35,586 nt of DNA from assembly GCA_002633005.1 (NCBI GenBank), contig NMRA01000575.1, positions 232,532 to 268,117 of the forward strand, given 5' to 3'. Made by a program: the position numbers and the translations under genes. Under the pieces are notes generated by a model. That model made no database searches and was not told the origin of the DNA. It saw only the letters and a list, made by a program, of their open reading frames with translations. Positions 12,401-24,400 of this stretch are shown here, piece after piece (position 1 is the first letter of the stretch; each line of letters starts with the position of its first letter). This DNA is from Phoronis australis. Its lineage: Eukaryota > Phoronida > Phoronidae.

Positions 12401-15400
12401 ACGTCCAACCTCGCTGAGTAAATTGCTCCATATTGGTTGATCATGTTTTTAAACTGCCTGACATGAAACAGGTACAATGGAACGGTGTGTCTCGGGAAGC
12501 TTTGTTTGACAGCTTGTGATTTTTCGTAAAATTTGCTTGCTTCAATGTTTTTTGTTACATTAATTATATCATACATCTTGATTAAAAAAGAAATCAATTT
12601 GTTTCTGGTTATTGTGAACGAGTGGTGAATTGTGTGATATTGTTAGTTTGCCCCGACGGAAAGTATGGCGGACTATGTGAGCAAGACTGTCCTACCTGTT
12701 CAAATGGCGGAGTTTGTCATCATATAACCGGCGAATGCATCTGTGCTCCAGGTTTCAAGGGGAGAGACTGTTCTGAAGGTAATTTTCCAACCATTCTGGG
12801 GCATTAGGTAAATCTTAATTAAGTTGTTATTGTCTAAGTAAAGGAGCAAGTGCAATCGCTCAAGACCAGTTTGGACAGGATCGATCACCCCATAAGCATA
12901 ACATGCTGGAATACATGTATCTTTAAACCAATGTTTTTAAAGGCTCATTAAACACCATGATACACTTACAGTAACTTAATTGTCATTAGGTCTTGTATCT
13001 GTTACCTTGTCTTTCTAAATTTGGATTGATCACATGCAAAACCTGTGCAAGTTTGGATTTTTCAGCTGCCCAACTCCACATCATGTTATTTGATGTTTCA
13101 GCGTGCGGTCCAAACAGATTTGGGTATAACTGTTCCTCCCAGTGTTCTGATGACGTAGACACAGGATGTAGATACCGACAAGTATGTACCATAGACCCGT
13201 ATGGTTGTTCATGTGCCGCTGGCTTTAAAGGAATTGGCTGTGATCAAGGTAGGATTGCATCACTGTTAACGAGTTATCGTCCTTACATGTATGTGATGGC
13301 TTGCCAAATCTACATGAATACGATTAAACTTTCTACAAATGGGATGAGCCATACATTACAAGTCATTGGACGTTTTGGAGCTATGTTGTCGTCAAATCTT
13401 GCAGTTATCACGAACTTTTTTTAGTTTTAACCGCAGGCCTACTTGGTGTTCCATCGCAAATTCTAAGATATTTGTAACGTCTCTCAGACATGGCTGACGT
13501 TGTTTTACGACATGTGCAGCTTCAACTGCATTCAACGTCGTCTCTCAGAACTATTGTTTTAGTTTATTTTCTGGATTGAGTCACCTTGTTTTCATTATTT
13601 AGTATAATAATTTAAGTTTCCTAATTACGCATGATAACACTACAGATTGATTTTCCTCTGATTATTTCAAAGGGAACCTTCGCCGCCTCTAACGAAAGTT
13701 ATCGGAATCTATTTTTGCTCGTGGTATGCAACAAGGCAGAGTAAAATAAGATGTTAGTTGTAAAATAATGTAGTGTATTATGACGTAAGTACAGAAAGTA
13801 GCAAAAAGAAGACTCTGCAAAGGAGTGAACATAGATGTGCCCAGAGTAAATAGGAAAACAACAAAGGAGTGACTAGAAAAACGTCTGGATGCCTAACAGA
13901 AAATGACTCAAATAGGAAAACCAATACCCTTCGGGATGGAGGGTGGAAACATTAAATCAGAAAAAAAACAGCAGGTCTTGTGTCAAAAAATATAGATGTT
14001 GAGAATGAACTAGAACACGCTATACCGAACAAAAGAGTTATATAACTTAAGAATGAGATAACGAGTAGGGAAGTGTTTGAACAAAATGTAGTACATGGGG
14101 GGCATAAAGAGAAATGGGTAATGTAATATAAACATTAAATGTGGGTATGAAATATAAATGACATGGAAAAGCATTACACCTATAAAATCCTTTAGCATTT
14201 CAATTTTTATTTGATTTTTTTCATTTTGCAATTTCAGTTTCACCTAATTAGTGATGTCTGGGGCTTATTTATTTTAGTTTTGTTTTGCAGAATGTCCAGA
14301 CAACTTCTACGGTGCAGACTGCCTACAGTCCTGTGGTCGCTGCTTGCCTGGAACTTGTGACAGGTTCAGAGGAAACTGCACATGTCAGGAGGGATATAGG
14401 ACGCCATACTGTAAAATTGGTATATAATCCAGTCTTCTTTGTCCTGTTGCGTTTGTGCTGTGTTGAGGGTGTTTTTTGTCCACTAATAAGATAAAAAATT
14501 GTCCAAAATTCAATCTTTTACCTGAAACGCAGAAAATAATATCACAGTTTAGCCTACTTACGAAACAGTTGCTTGGCAACAATGACTGTTTCCACCAACA
14601 CCGACATGTATATCTTTGTTAAATTTAAATGTGCTTTGTATGTTTTAGAAATAGCTCGTCTCGATAACGCACCCATTATATCGAGAAGCCGCACTGAGAT
14701 AATTGTGTCTTGGTTTCCGTGGTCAGCTCAAACTGGCCATGGTGCTGGACCTGTTCACAAGTACATTGTTGAGTACAGACAAGCGACGGCATCTGTCTGG
14801 ACACGAAGCGAAGACGTTGATAGTGACGTCTTGTCATTTTCAATTCGACCTGCAGATGAAGACAACCAGTACCAAGTACGTGTACGGGTCAGAATAAAGC
14901 TTGCCAACCACGACGTTGGAGCTGCCAGTCCTGAGTCATCAGTGTGTGGGCGTAAGATATTGATATAAACTTGATAATAGTCAATTAGTACATGCACAAC
15001 TATAAGAAACCTGTTAAGCGACAACCCTGGTATTCACTAAGATTGACTTTTTGCTTTTAAATCGACCATATGTGTCTAGTGGCAACCTCGTTGCTTAGAA
15101 AACCGGAGACGTATTGAGTAAACAATAATGTGAAGTTGTCTACAGGCTGGGCTTTCGTTTAAAAACAAACTATGGTTCTTAATTTATTTAAAATGAAATT
15201 CCGAAATGTACACATGAGCGCTTGTTGACTTTTACATTGAATGTTTAATTTCAGTTCCACGTCTTCCAATGTTAACTTTTACCCCGGAATCAACTGCAGT
15301 TCGCGTGTCGTGGAATGTAAGTCGATCATGAATAGTAAACTCGATTTTGGAGCCAGTTGATTTTTGTTGCTAGCGTAAGTGAAGTCTTTATGTATGCCGT

Positions 15401-18400
15401 TCAAGTTGAAAATGTGTTTTCAATTTTGTAGTACTGTTTTTAGAGTTCAAAGTGTCCTTACTTCATTTTATAGAAAATTCGAATAATGTTTTGACAAAGC
15501 ATTCGCTTTCAAAGATGCTGCAGGATTTTACAAGACACGCACTATAGTCATTGGTCACTCAACGTTGCAGGAGCCAGATTGGCGATGCGACTTAGCGGGA
15601 ACGTACACGCTAAACTACAAAAGCATCTATTCAGACTGGGCAAGCGAAGCTACCATACCGTCTAGCAGGTTGGAAAAAACGTTCTCAACCGTCGCATGCA
15701 CTAAGTGGACATTCAAAATACAAGCACACAACAAAGACTTGAGCTCAGACGTCTCACAAGAGAGCTCGGTTACCAGTCTTGAGAAAGGTGGGTGGATATG
15801 TATAGAGCTAAACGTGCATCAAACTATTTCAAGTGACTTTATCTTCGATCGTGTAATTGTTTTTATTGCTGCTGTAATTGATGTTTTATTGCTAATGAGG
15901 TGTTTTTTTTTACATTTCGCTGGTACACACTCTTGGTGTCCTTGTTCTTTTTTGAAGATTGTGGTTTAGCTATTTCAATTATTGTTCGTCTTACAAAAAA
16001 TAATCTCACCTGAACTCTAGACTAAAAACTTGCGGACACATCTAGACAAAGTTGTTCAGGGAAGCATGAAATGTTGATTTCACAGAACTCCAATAACCTA
16101 GTACGACCTTGCCAAAATGCCAGCTCCACTTCAATGTTATCCACTTCGGCCCGTTGTGGACGTGGCTAAAAATTAGAGTCTGCAGTAAGGTTTCCTCCAT
16201 CGCTCCCCCCTCGTAACATTCTAAATCAGCAAGAGTTTACACGAAAAATCCATGAAACTTCTACCCAACCAGGTAGCTGTATTAAAACTATCGTCAAAAT
16301 ACAACCAAGAATCACTGTATGTTGATCTCCTAGATCCTATAAGCCTCGAAATTTCACACAGCCCGTGTAGTTTTGCTCGTCACCTGGCCGTGAAACTAAA
16401 TATCAATGTGAAGAGCTAACAAACCGCAGGAGTGCCCGGCAAAATCTGGGAGCTGTTTAAGCTAAAAACGGTCCAATAAACGTCGTTATCTGCCTTTTGT
16501 AACTAAGAAATTTATGTCGTGGTTTTGAAAACCATACGCTAGTGACGCACGTACGTTCCATTATCGAATTTCACACAGCCCGTGTAGTTCTGCTCGTCAC
16601 TTGGCCGTGAAACTAACTATCAATGTGAAGAGCTAACAAACTGCAGGAGTGCCCGGCAAAATCTGGGAGTTAGCCGACACTCACCTGGTCCGTTACAGCT
16701 GTTTAAGCGAAAAACGGTCCAATAAACGTCGTTATATGCCTTTTGTAACAAAGAAATTTATGTCTTGGTTTTGAAAACAATACGCTAGTGACCCATGTAA
16801 GTACCATTATCATAATTATTCCGACATCTCTCCGGAAATGATGGCAGCTGCGCAACATCGAAATGCGTTTTGAAATTCGGTTTTCTGGAATAAAAATACT
16901 AAAAACTTGATACAAAATGTAACCAGCTCCTATATTTTATTGTCAGTGACATATATGCAAGCTCGTGGCAGAACATTTGATTGAAGAATCGGCGAAAAAA
17001 AGAAATTAGCCCGTAAAGTGACGCTTGTCTTTAATGGCACCGAAAGCCTTAATACATGAGATCGCTCCACAGCTTTGGCGGCAAAATTATGGTAAAAAGC
17101 CTTTTTTTCTAACGCCGGTAAACGATTTAGTTTTCTCATTGGAGAGTGTACCAAACTCCAACCTGAATTCAATTTCATTGGAATATACATGTATGTTCAA
17201 TTGGTGCAATTTTGTTCGCAAAATCAATTTAATCAGGTTTGTTTTTCAATGGTCCTACGACCTGACATAGAATTGTTTGCGATACACACGTCCATGCAGA
17301 TTTAAGATTTGCATTTATTTATATAAGATTCTTTTTTCTCTAGAAGCCAACAAAGTAGAGAATTTGGTGAGCTCATCAATCACGCATAATACAATCAGCC
17401 TAACATGGACAGCACCAGTTAACAACGGGTGTATTGTGAAAAGCTACATAATCCAGTGCAGGCTCATCAAAGTGTTAGCTTGCGGTACTGCGGACCAACC
17501 ATCAGAGGACACAAGGACCGGAAACACTACTGAACTGACAACTTCATTGGACAGCCTACGTCCGTACTCACGTTACGAAATTAGTGTACGAGCTAGAACG
17601 GAAACCTTGGATGGGGAGGAGAAAACAATCACCAAGGATACACATAACTACCGTTAGTAAAGGCTGTTGCACTTTTCTGTGACTGTGGTTTATTTTATTT
17701 AGTAATTTCTACAATAACAATCCTGTCTATTCAAACCTGAGCGTTAAATAAGTAGCACGAATACATTTGTTCTCTGTAACTTCAGGTGGATGACAAAAAG
17801 TTGTGTAATGTATTGTTAAATGACTTGTCTGTAAAGAGGTATTTTATACCTGTCGATTTGAATGTAAAACTCCACTTCAAAGGCGACAAATTCAAACAAA
17901 TAATGCATGTATATTTATATGTGTTTTATTGCGTTTTTATTTCAGTACCATCTGAACCACCTACAAGTGTCAGGATTTCAGAACGTTCCACGAACACCTT
18001 AAAATTCAACTGGCAAAGACCACTCTGCTTATCAAGTAATGGGCTTGCTGCAAACTTTGACTACCAACTACAAAGAAAAGTCTCACCTTGTCTTCCTGAA
18101 GAGTTTCTCAACAACACAACCAGTGGACTTTCAAAGAAGTTTGACCACCTCCAACCCCACGTGACCTACAGCTTCAGAGTGCGTGCAGTAAATGGAGAGC
18201 TGGCTGGACCTTGGAGTGCTTGGATGCGTAATGTTACTAATGAAAGTGGTAATACTTAAATGTAACTTTCAGTTGTTAATAGTTCGGGTGTAAATATCAT
18301 TTCGAATCTAAACTTCATTATATAAAGGGGGCATCAGATACCCAATATGGTTATGGCTGTCCGCTGTTAAAATTTATGTTCGAGCTTCCACAGACACGAC

Positions 18401-21400
18401 AAAATTCCTGTTCACATGACGGTGTTTACACCCTAGTGTATATTTACACCCGAGGGAATATTTTCAGCAGGGCGTATATTAACACCGGAGTATATATTTG
18501 CTACTTTTTGTTTGTTTTGAGATATAAACTCATATTCACCCGGATGTAAATCTACACGCGGGTGTATAATTAGACCACTTTCAGAGGTCGTGTAAATGTA
18601 ATTTTACACGCGTGAGAATATACACCTCATGTGAACGTTAAAGTTCCTCTATTGGTACGTGTGATTTGTTATGGTCCCTGATTGAAATGCTACCGCAGCC
18701 ACTGCTGCTGGATAAAGCTTTCACGATTTGGTGTCATGGTTTCACTGGATATGCAATATACCAAGGAAGTGCAACAAGCATACTTATTACCTCATCAAGA
18801 CAAACCACTCTTTGATTCACTCTGAAAAAGTTCGTTGTTCCCTTTAAACGTTGAATTTCCAAAAGCCAGCACGCCATGAATGCGATCCGCACAAGCTATC
18901 TTGTGTTTACATCAAAAACCGCGAACAATATTTCGGACGAGCAAAAGCAATCCCATGGGGATTGATACCCGTGCCTCAATTACAGGTCAATTGTTATAGA
19001 AGAATCTATTCATTACTAGCAAACGTCGGTTGTCTGTCGATTGGGTATGCTCTTTGCAAGAAGTTGGCAAACTTCTCTTGGAATTACATGAACAAGATAT
19101 ATTTTTACTCAAAGAAGCCCGTTTTGTGACATTCAAATAATTCTACAATGTCTCCCATTGCTACTTGTGATACCATTCTGTTCTTAAACATTGTAGCTCC
19201 ACCATCACCGAAAAACCTAAGTGTGGTAGACATGAACCCAACATTCACCATTATTGATTGGATGCCACCGTGTCCCTCTAACGGCGTCATACGGAAATAT
19301 CAGCTAAAATACATAAATCTAAACGACAATGATGACAACAACATAAGCACGTGTGGGAACTGTTCTTCTATGAAGATTCTTAACTTGAAGATCAAGAGCA
19401 CATACGAGTTTAAAGTAAGGTTCAATTGACTGGTTCTTCTAGTGCATTTTTCGTCCCTTTTTATGGCCCTCTGACTTATAATTTTAGATGTTTTCCCGCG
19501 TTTCTTCTATTTGCCTGGAGTTCGGACCAGCCTTTATCTTAGCCACAATCAGTCCTGATACACCAGTATACATGTGTTTGTTCAAATGCTGTCATCGGTT
19601 GGAATCAATTATGACTCAACAGCTTTCAACCATAAACCTAGTATGATCTCTTAAGTCATCACTTACAGTGTCTGAGTGCCAATATACAGTAGTAATTTGG
19701 GAATTGCAGGATGTCACGTGGGCAAAAGCGATGCATATTCCCTTATAAACATATTTCAGATTCGTGCAAAGACTACTCACTGGGGCAGTTGGAGCAGTTC
19801 GATTTATGAGACTGTTGAAGAGGGAGGTAGGGTTTAAACTACGTGTTTGTTGGATTCACGTTGTCGATTTGCAAAATAGGTCACGCACTTTTGAACGTAC
19901 ACTGATTTGTGTACCGGGTATTTCCAAACTCAGCTTCCCAAAAGTACGCCCATGGGCGTATTTTTGGAAATTCCCGGTACAACGCATGGGCGCACCCAGG
20001 AGGGGGGCCTCGGGGGGCTCGGACGAGCCCCCTGCACTTTGTTGAATACTGCAAAAAGGTTCGCCTCAGTGAAACAAAAAGTCCAAGAAAATGAGACAAA
20101 AGTCTATAAAATCCACAGGAAGTAGGTGCGGATGCACAATTCGCGAACATAGTGCCCCTTTTTAGTCCTCGTTGATTTCTTTTGGTAAAGGTCCGCATAT
20201 CGAAAAATTCTATCCCCCTATATTTTAGGCTTGGTGCGCATATGCAACGTACTCTATGCTTTGAAGTCACTGGAGCGAGGACTTGTTGTGACCATTCAGT
20301 AAACAGATAACCCTACACGAGTCGCATGTTAATGGCATGGGCAAAACTTCTGGAAAATTTTGTCAAAAGGCCGAGACTTGCCTAGGGCTTTCGATGAAAT
20401 TTCCAAGAGGTTTTGCTCATGTTATAAATTTGAGACGAGTGTGGGATTAGTTTTCTTAAATAAACCGTAAAAGCAATATTTTGACCGAAAAACTCGAGGT
20501 GTCTAAAACTTTCAACCACACCACGCAACTTTTGTAAAAACACGCTTGCGCAGTGTAAATTAAACCCAGTTATTTTTGTTAATAATTTTGTTTTAAACTT
20601 AACAATTGTAAATTGCACTCAGCTATTGTAACAAACTTTCAACTTAGAGTCTAATAAATAGTATCGGAAGATGTAACATAAAAATAAATGTTTATAACTA
20701 ACACTCCGTATGGTTTCGCGAGCTTGAGCACTAAAATGTCCTTGAGACTGCACAGTTAGTTTGTGTCACCGCGTGATTTCTTGGGTTGGGACTCAGCTGC
20801 CTTTGAGTGAGTTTGGGTATGGAATTCGCCGCCGAAGTTATGTCCGTTTATTAATGTTTATTAATTATGAAGTTCTTTGCACGGTGTTCCAGTCGGGAGT
20901 ATACATTTTTGTGGCAGACGATTTATCAATCATAACCACCTTAACGAAATATTCCGGTATTGTTTGGTTTTTGGTATTGGTGTAAGGAGTATAGATTTCT
21001 CATTTGCAATACTTCGTGATTCGACCATGTTTTTAACTAGTCGTGCCGTAAAACATTCCAGTTTACGTCACTTGTTTACATGTTTATATCTTGCACGTGT
21101 GTTATATTCAGAGCGGAAGCCAAATACTGTATGTATGCCACTTGCATCACTTTCAGTTCCTGAAATGCCAGAAAACGTTTTGTGCAAGGACAGAACACCA
21201 AACTCACTTACTGTTCAGTGGGTTGAACCAAGTCGGAAAAATGGATTCTTAACACAATACAAGGTACGTTAGCTTTCCATATTCTCATGTATTTACATTA
21301 TAGTAATGAATACAGAGGAATTGTGATTATTTGCCGCAATTTTGCTGCAGTTGTTGTAATCTTGCATTCTTTATTCAAACAACGTGGAATTCAATTACCT

Positions 21401-24400
21401 TACTCTTCAAAAAAGTTTCAAAAACCCAAAAAAACAAACAGTCTGGTGAATATAACTTCTGGTTCGTTCAATAAAGGATGTAAACAGTCTCTTAAAATGG
21501 TCTTTGTGACTACAAGGAATTTTGAGCTCGTGACCTGGCGTAGAGCAATGGAAGTCGTGAATTAAGAAGCGCCACAGTGGAGTGACATTTGTGAACAGCT
21601 ATGAAGATACATGTACCATATAATCGCACGTGCGAGCTTCGAACAATACACCACTACTCATGCACCGTCAGCTCGAATTCTTGAAATGAATCACGGCGTA
21701 GTATGCGTATATGCGAACAAAAATGATGAAAACTGAAAGTAAAATTTTAATAATTTATTCATGTCTTGATAGTGCTTCGTTCACTTGATTTGTTTGAAAT
21801 ATTGGTTTTGGGGTTCGTTTATAAAAATTTTGTTCCTACACAACATTCATGCTTCCGTGGTTAGTTCTTATGATTCCCTTGTACGAGTAAATGATACAGA
21901 AAATCTGACTTATGCTTCGGCTACGGAGGACAAAGATGTATTCGTTAATAACTGTTCACAAAAGTGTTTGGGGGTCAACGATTTTTTTTTCTTTTAGATA
22001 TCATGGAAAACTGAACATGAGAAGCCGTCGTTTGAGACCGTGGGACCAACTATCCGGAAGTTTAACATTTCTAAACTGAATCCAGGAACGCGATATACCA
22101 TGCACGTGGAGGCGAGAACTTCAGTTGGTTTTGGACCACCGGCCGGTACAACCTGCTGGACGAGTTTGTCTGGTAGATATCCACAATGCACTTAATGTAC
22201 CAGAACCACATCTTTCATTTCGTTACGAAACTCAGGTTTTGTTTTTGCAATTCCAGTACGTTTTCCCATAATCGGCTGACGGGGTGATAAAAAATTATTT
22301 GATAAATTATTTGGAACCATCATCGCCTCTAACGGTTCTTGTTGCATTGGTCGGATATTCCAAAGTTTCAAACAGAAATGTTCGTGATTGGCGGAAATGA
22401 GGTTTGGTTTGTGTCAAATTGTTTCTTCATTCCACAGTTTGATATCGGGTAACGCTTTGGTGACGTCACAACTCTGAAGAGTTGAATGTAGAATAGCTGT
22501 TCTTGAATAGACTTTTGTATCAGTGTGTATGACGTCTGGTGAATGTTGATATGGCGGTTATTTGTGACTCCACTCAACGACTTGGATTCTAATATACACT
22601 GCTGAATGTAAGAGATATTGAGACACCTCGAGGAGTTTTGCGGTCTTGAACTACAGTGTACATGCCGGTAACAATGAGAATCACTATAACGGTAACTGCT
22701 CTTGTCGGGACAATTGCGTCTCTAACTTACATTTCAGGAAGTGAACATTCTATGGTATAGGCGTGCATGGTATGCCTTTTAACCAAATTTATATCATTAT
22801 TCAGACGTTCCAGAGCTTCAGATATCGAAGATAGACAAAGACCAAGTAACATCGACTACTGTAACGCTACCTATTGTACCAGTGGCAGGTTATCCAAACA
22901 GCAATGATATCAAGTAAGTCAACAGTTTTGTCGGGAAACAAAGGGTTTTAGATTTTCTCCGCTATTATAATTTTTGTGGAACGCCCTGTTTGCGAATCTT
23001 GCCCACGAAAGAAATGATCGAAAGCATATCTGTAATATAACTAAATTAAATTTAACTTGTTAAATGCATTCATCGTCATTATTTTGACATTTGTCTCTTT
23101 ATTTTGATACCAGTCCTTAGGGTTTACTTTGCATTAATCATCTCTATTTATAGCCTCAAGGGCCTACTTTTGTATTCATGCATTTCTCTACGCGAAACCT
23201 GATTGGTTGTCCATATTTCCTTTGTTCAGTTCAACGTGGTCTCTCATTCAGCCACCTACCTCGTCGTCTACAAGACCTACGTTCGTTCTCTGCATTTTTC
23301 CCCACCCCCCATCCCGGGTGTCGGTTCCACTTTCTCTTTTTTCATATACATTTCCTGTTAGTTTTTTTCAAGTTTTTTGTTCATGTTCTGTACTTTTCCT
23401 TTAAGCCCTTCAGGCAGTTCTTTTGTTTTGGCTATTCATTGTACACGCCTGTGGGCGTTTTGTCCCTGCCCATCTTGCAGAGTCTTAATTAGTTTTATCT
23501 ATTTACGTCATAATAAATGACAATATTCCCAATCCTCATCTTGTTTTACTCTGCAACATAGCTCGTGGCGTACCCCGTGCAAAATAGATTACGATAAAAG
23601 TTTACACTGACAAAACACATGACATTGTAAAAGGTTGATGATCCTTCACTCTTGGAAGAAGGAAACATAGAATAGCTGACCAATACAAGAAACATTCGAA
23701 TCATGAAATAAAAACAACATTGCATGCCTTAAGTTATAGGTACAAGTACTTAAGATGAATTGTTCTGAGCCTGAAGTCTTGCAAGTATGTCCTATAATAT
23801 TATCGGCTTCAGTATGTACTGTATTTAAGCACTCGAACATCACGAACTCCTTGATGCCAAGATACTGTATGTTCTAAATCTGTGTGCCGTCAATACATGT
23901 AAACAGGTAGAAGCTTCTGTCACGTGCACTTTTTCTTTAAGTTTTTACATCCATATCAGGATCTGTAGTTTACGAGAACGTCCATAGCGTCGTGACACGG
24001 CCCAATTCACAGGTTATTTCCACCAAATGACCTGTATGTACAGGCTGTAGCTCTACCATCTCTTCTTAGACTAACCGTCTCGTAAAAATTTTGAAACCGG
24101 TACTAAATTTATGCTGTCATAGTTGTGAAATTAAAAATTATAAGCCACCTGTCAGTTACATGGCTAAAATTCCTGTATTCCTATTTTCTACATACAGTGT
24201 ACTGTAGGCAGAGGATGATAAGATTTATATTCAAACCATTTTGCTTCAACTCCTTAATTTACTTGGAAACAGGTTTTATCTTATTGTCGTCGAAAGGAAG
24301 AAAATTATCTCCCGTAGAAAGAGAGAAACTATCGACGTCTCCACGTTAAAAGATTATGAGGAGGCAACGTCTAGTGGCGATTCTCGTTATATAGCAGCTA

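Noticed and set aside
14285-14494. Open frame of 69 codons over EGF3
   Set aside because: Wrong frame; the frame imposed by the previous exon gives a full EGF cysteine pattern ending at a proper donor.
17652-17661. Donor GTAAAG at 17657 for exon 10
   Set aside because: It would end the exon in phase 2 and break the frame of exon 11. GTTAGT at 17653 gives phase 1.
19764-20270. Several overlapping open frames of 60-129 codons
   Set aside because: They overlap exon 13 out of frame and then run through GC-rich repeat ends. There is no domain and the composition follows the palindromes.
22461-22468. Perfect CRE-like octamer TGACGTCA
   Set aside because: A single 8-base match deep in an intron is expected by chance often enough, with no supporting promoter features.
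23178-23492. Open frames of 65-104 codons rich in F, S and P
   Set aside because: They come from a pyrimidine-rich low-complexity tract in an intron.
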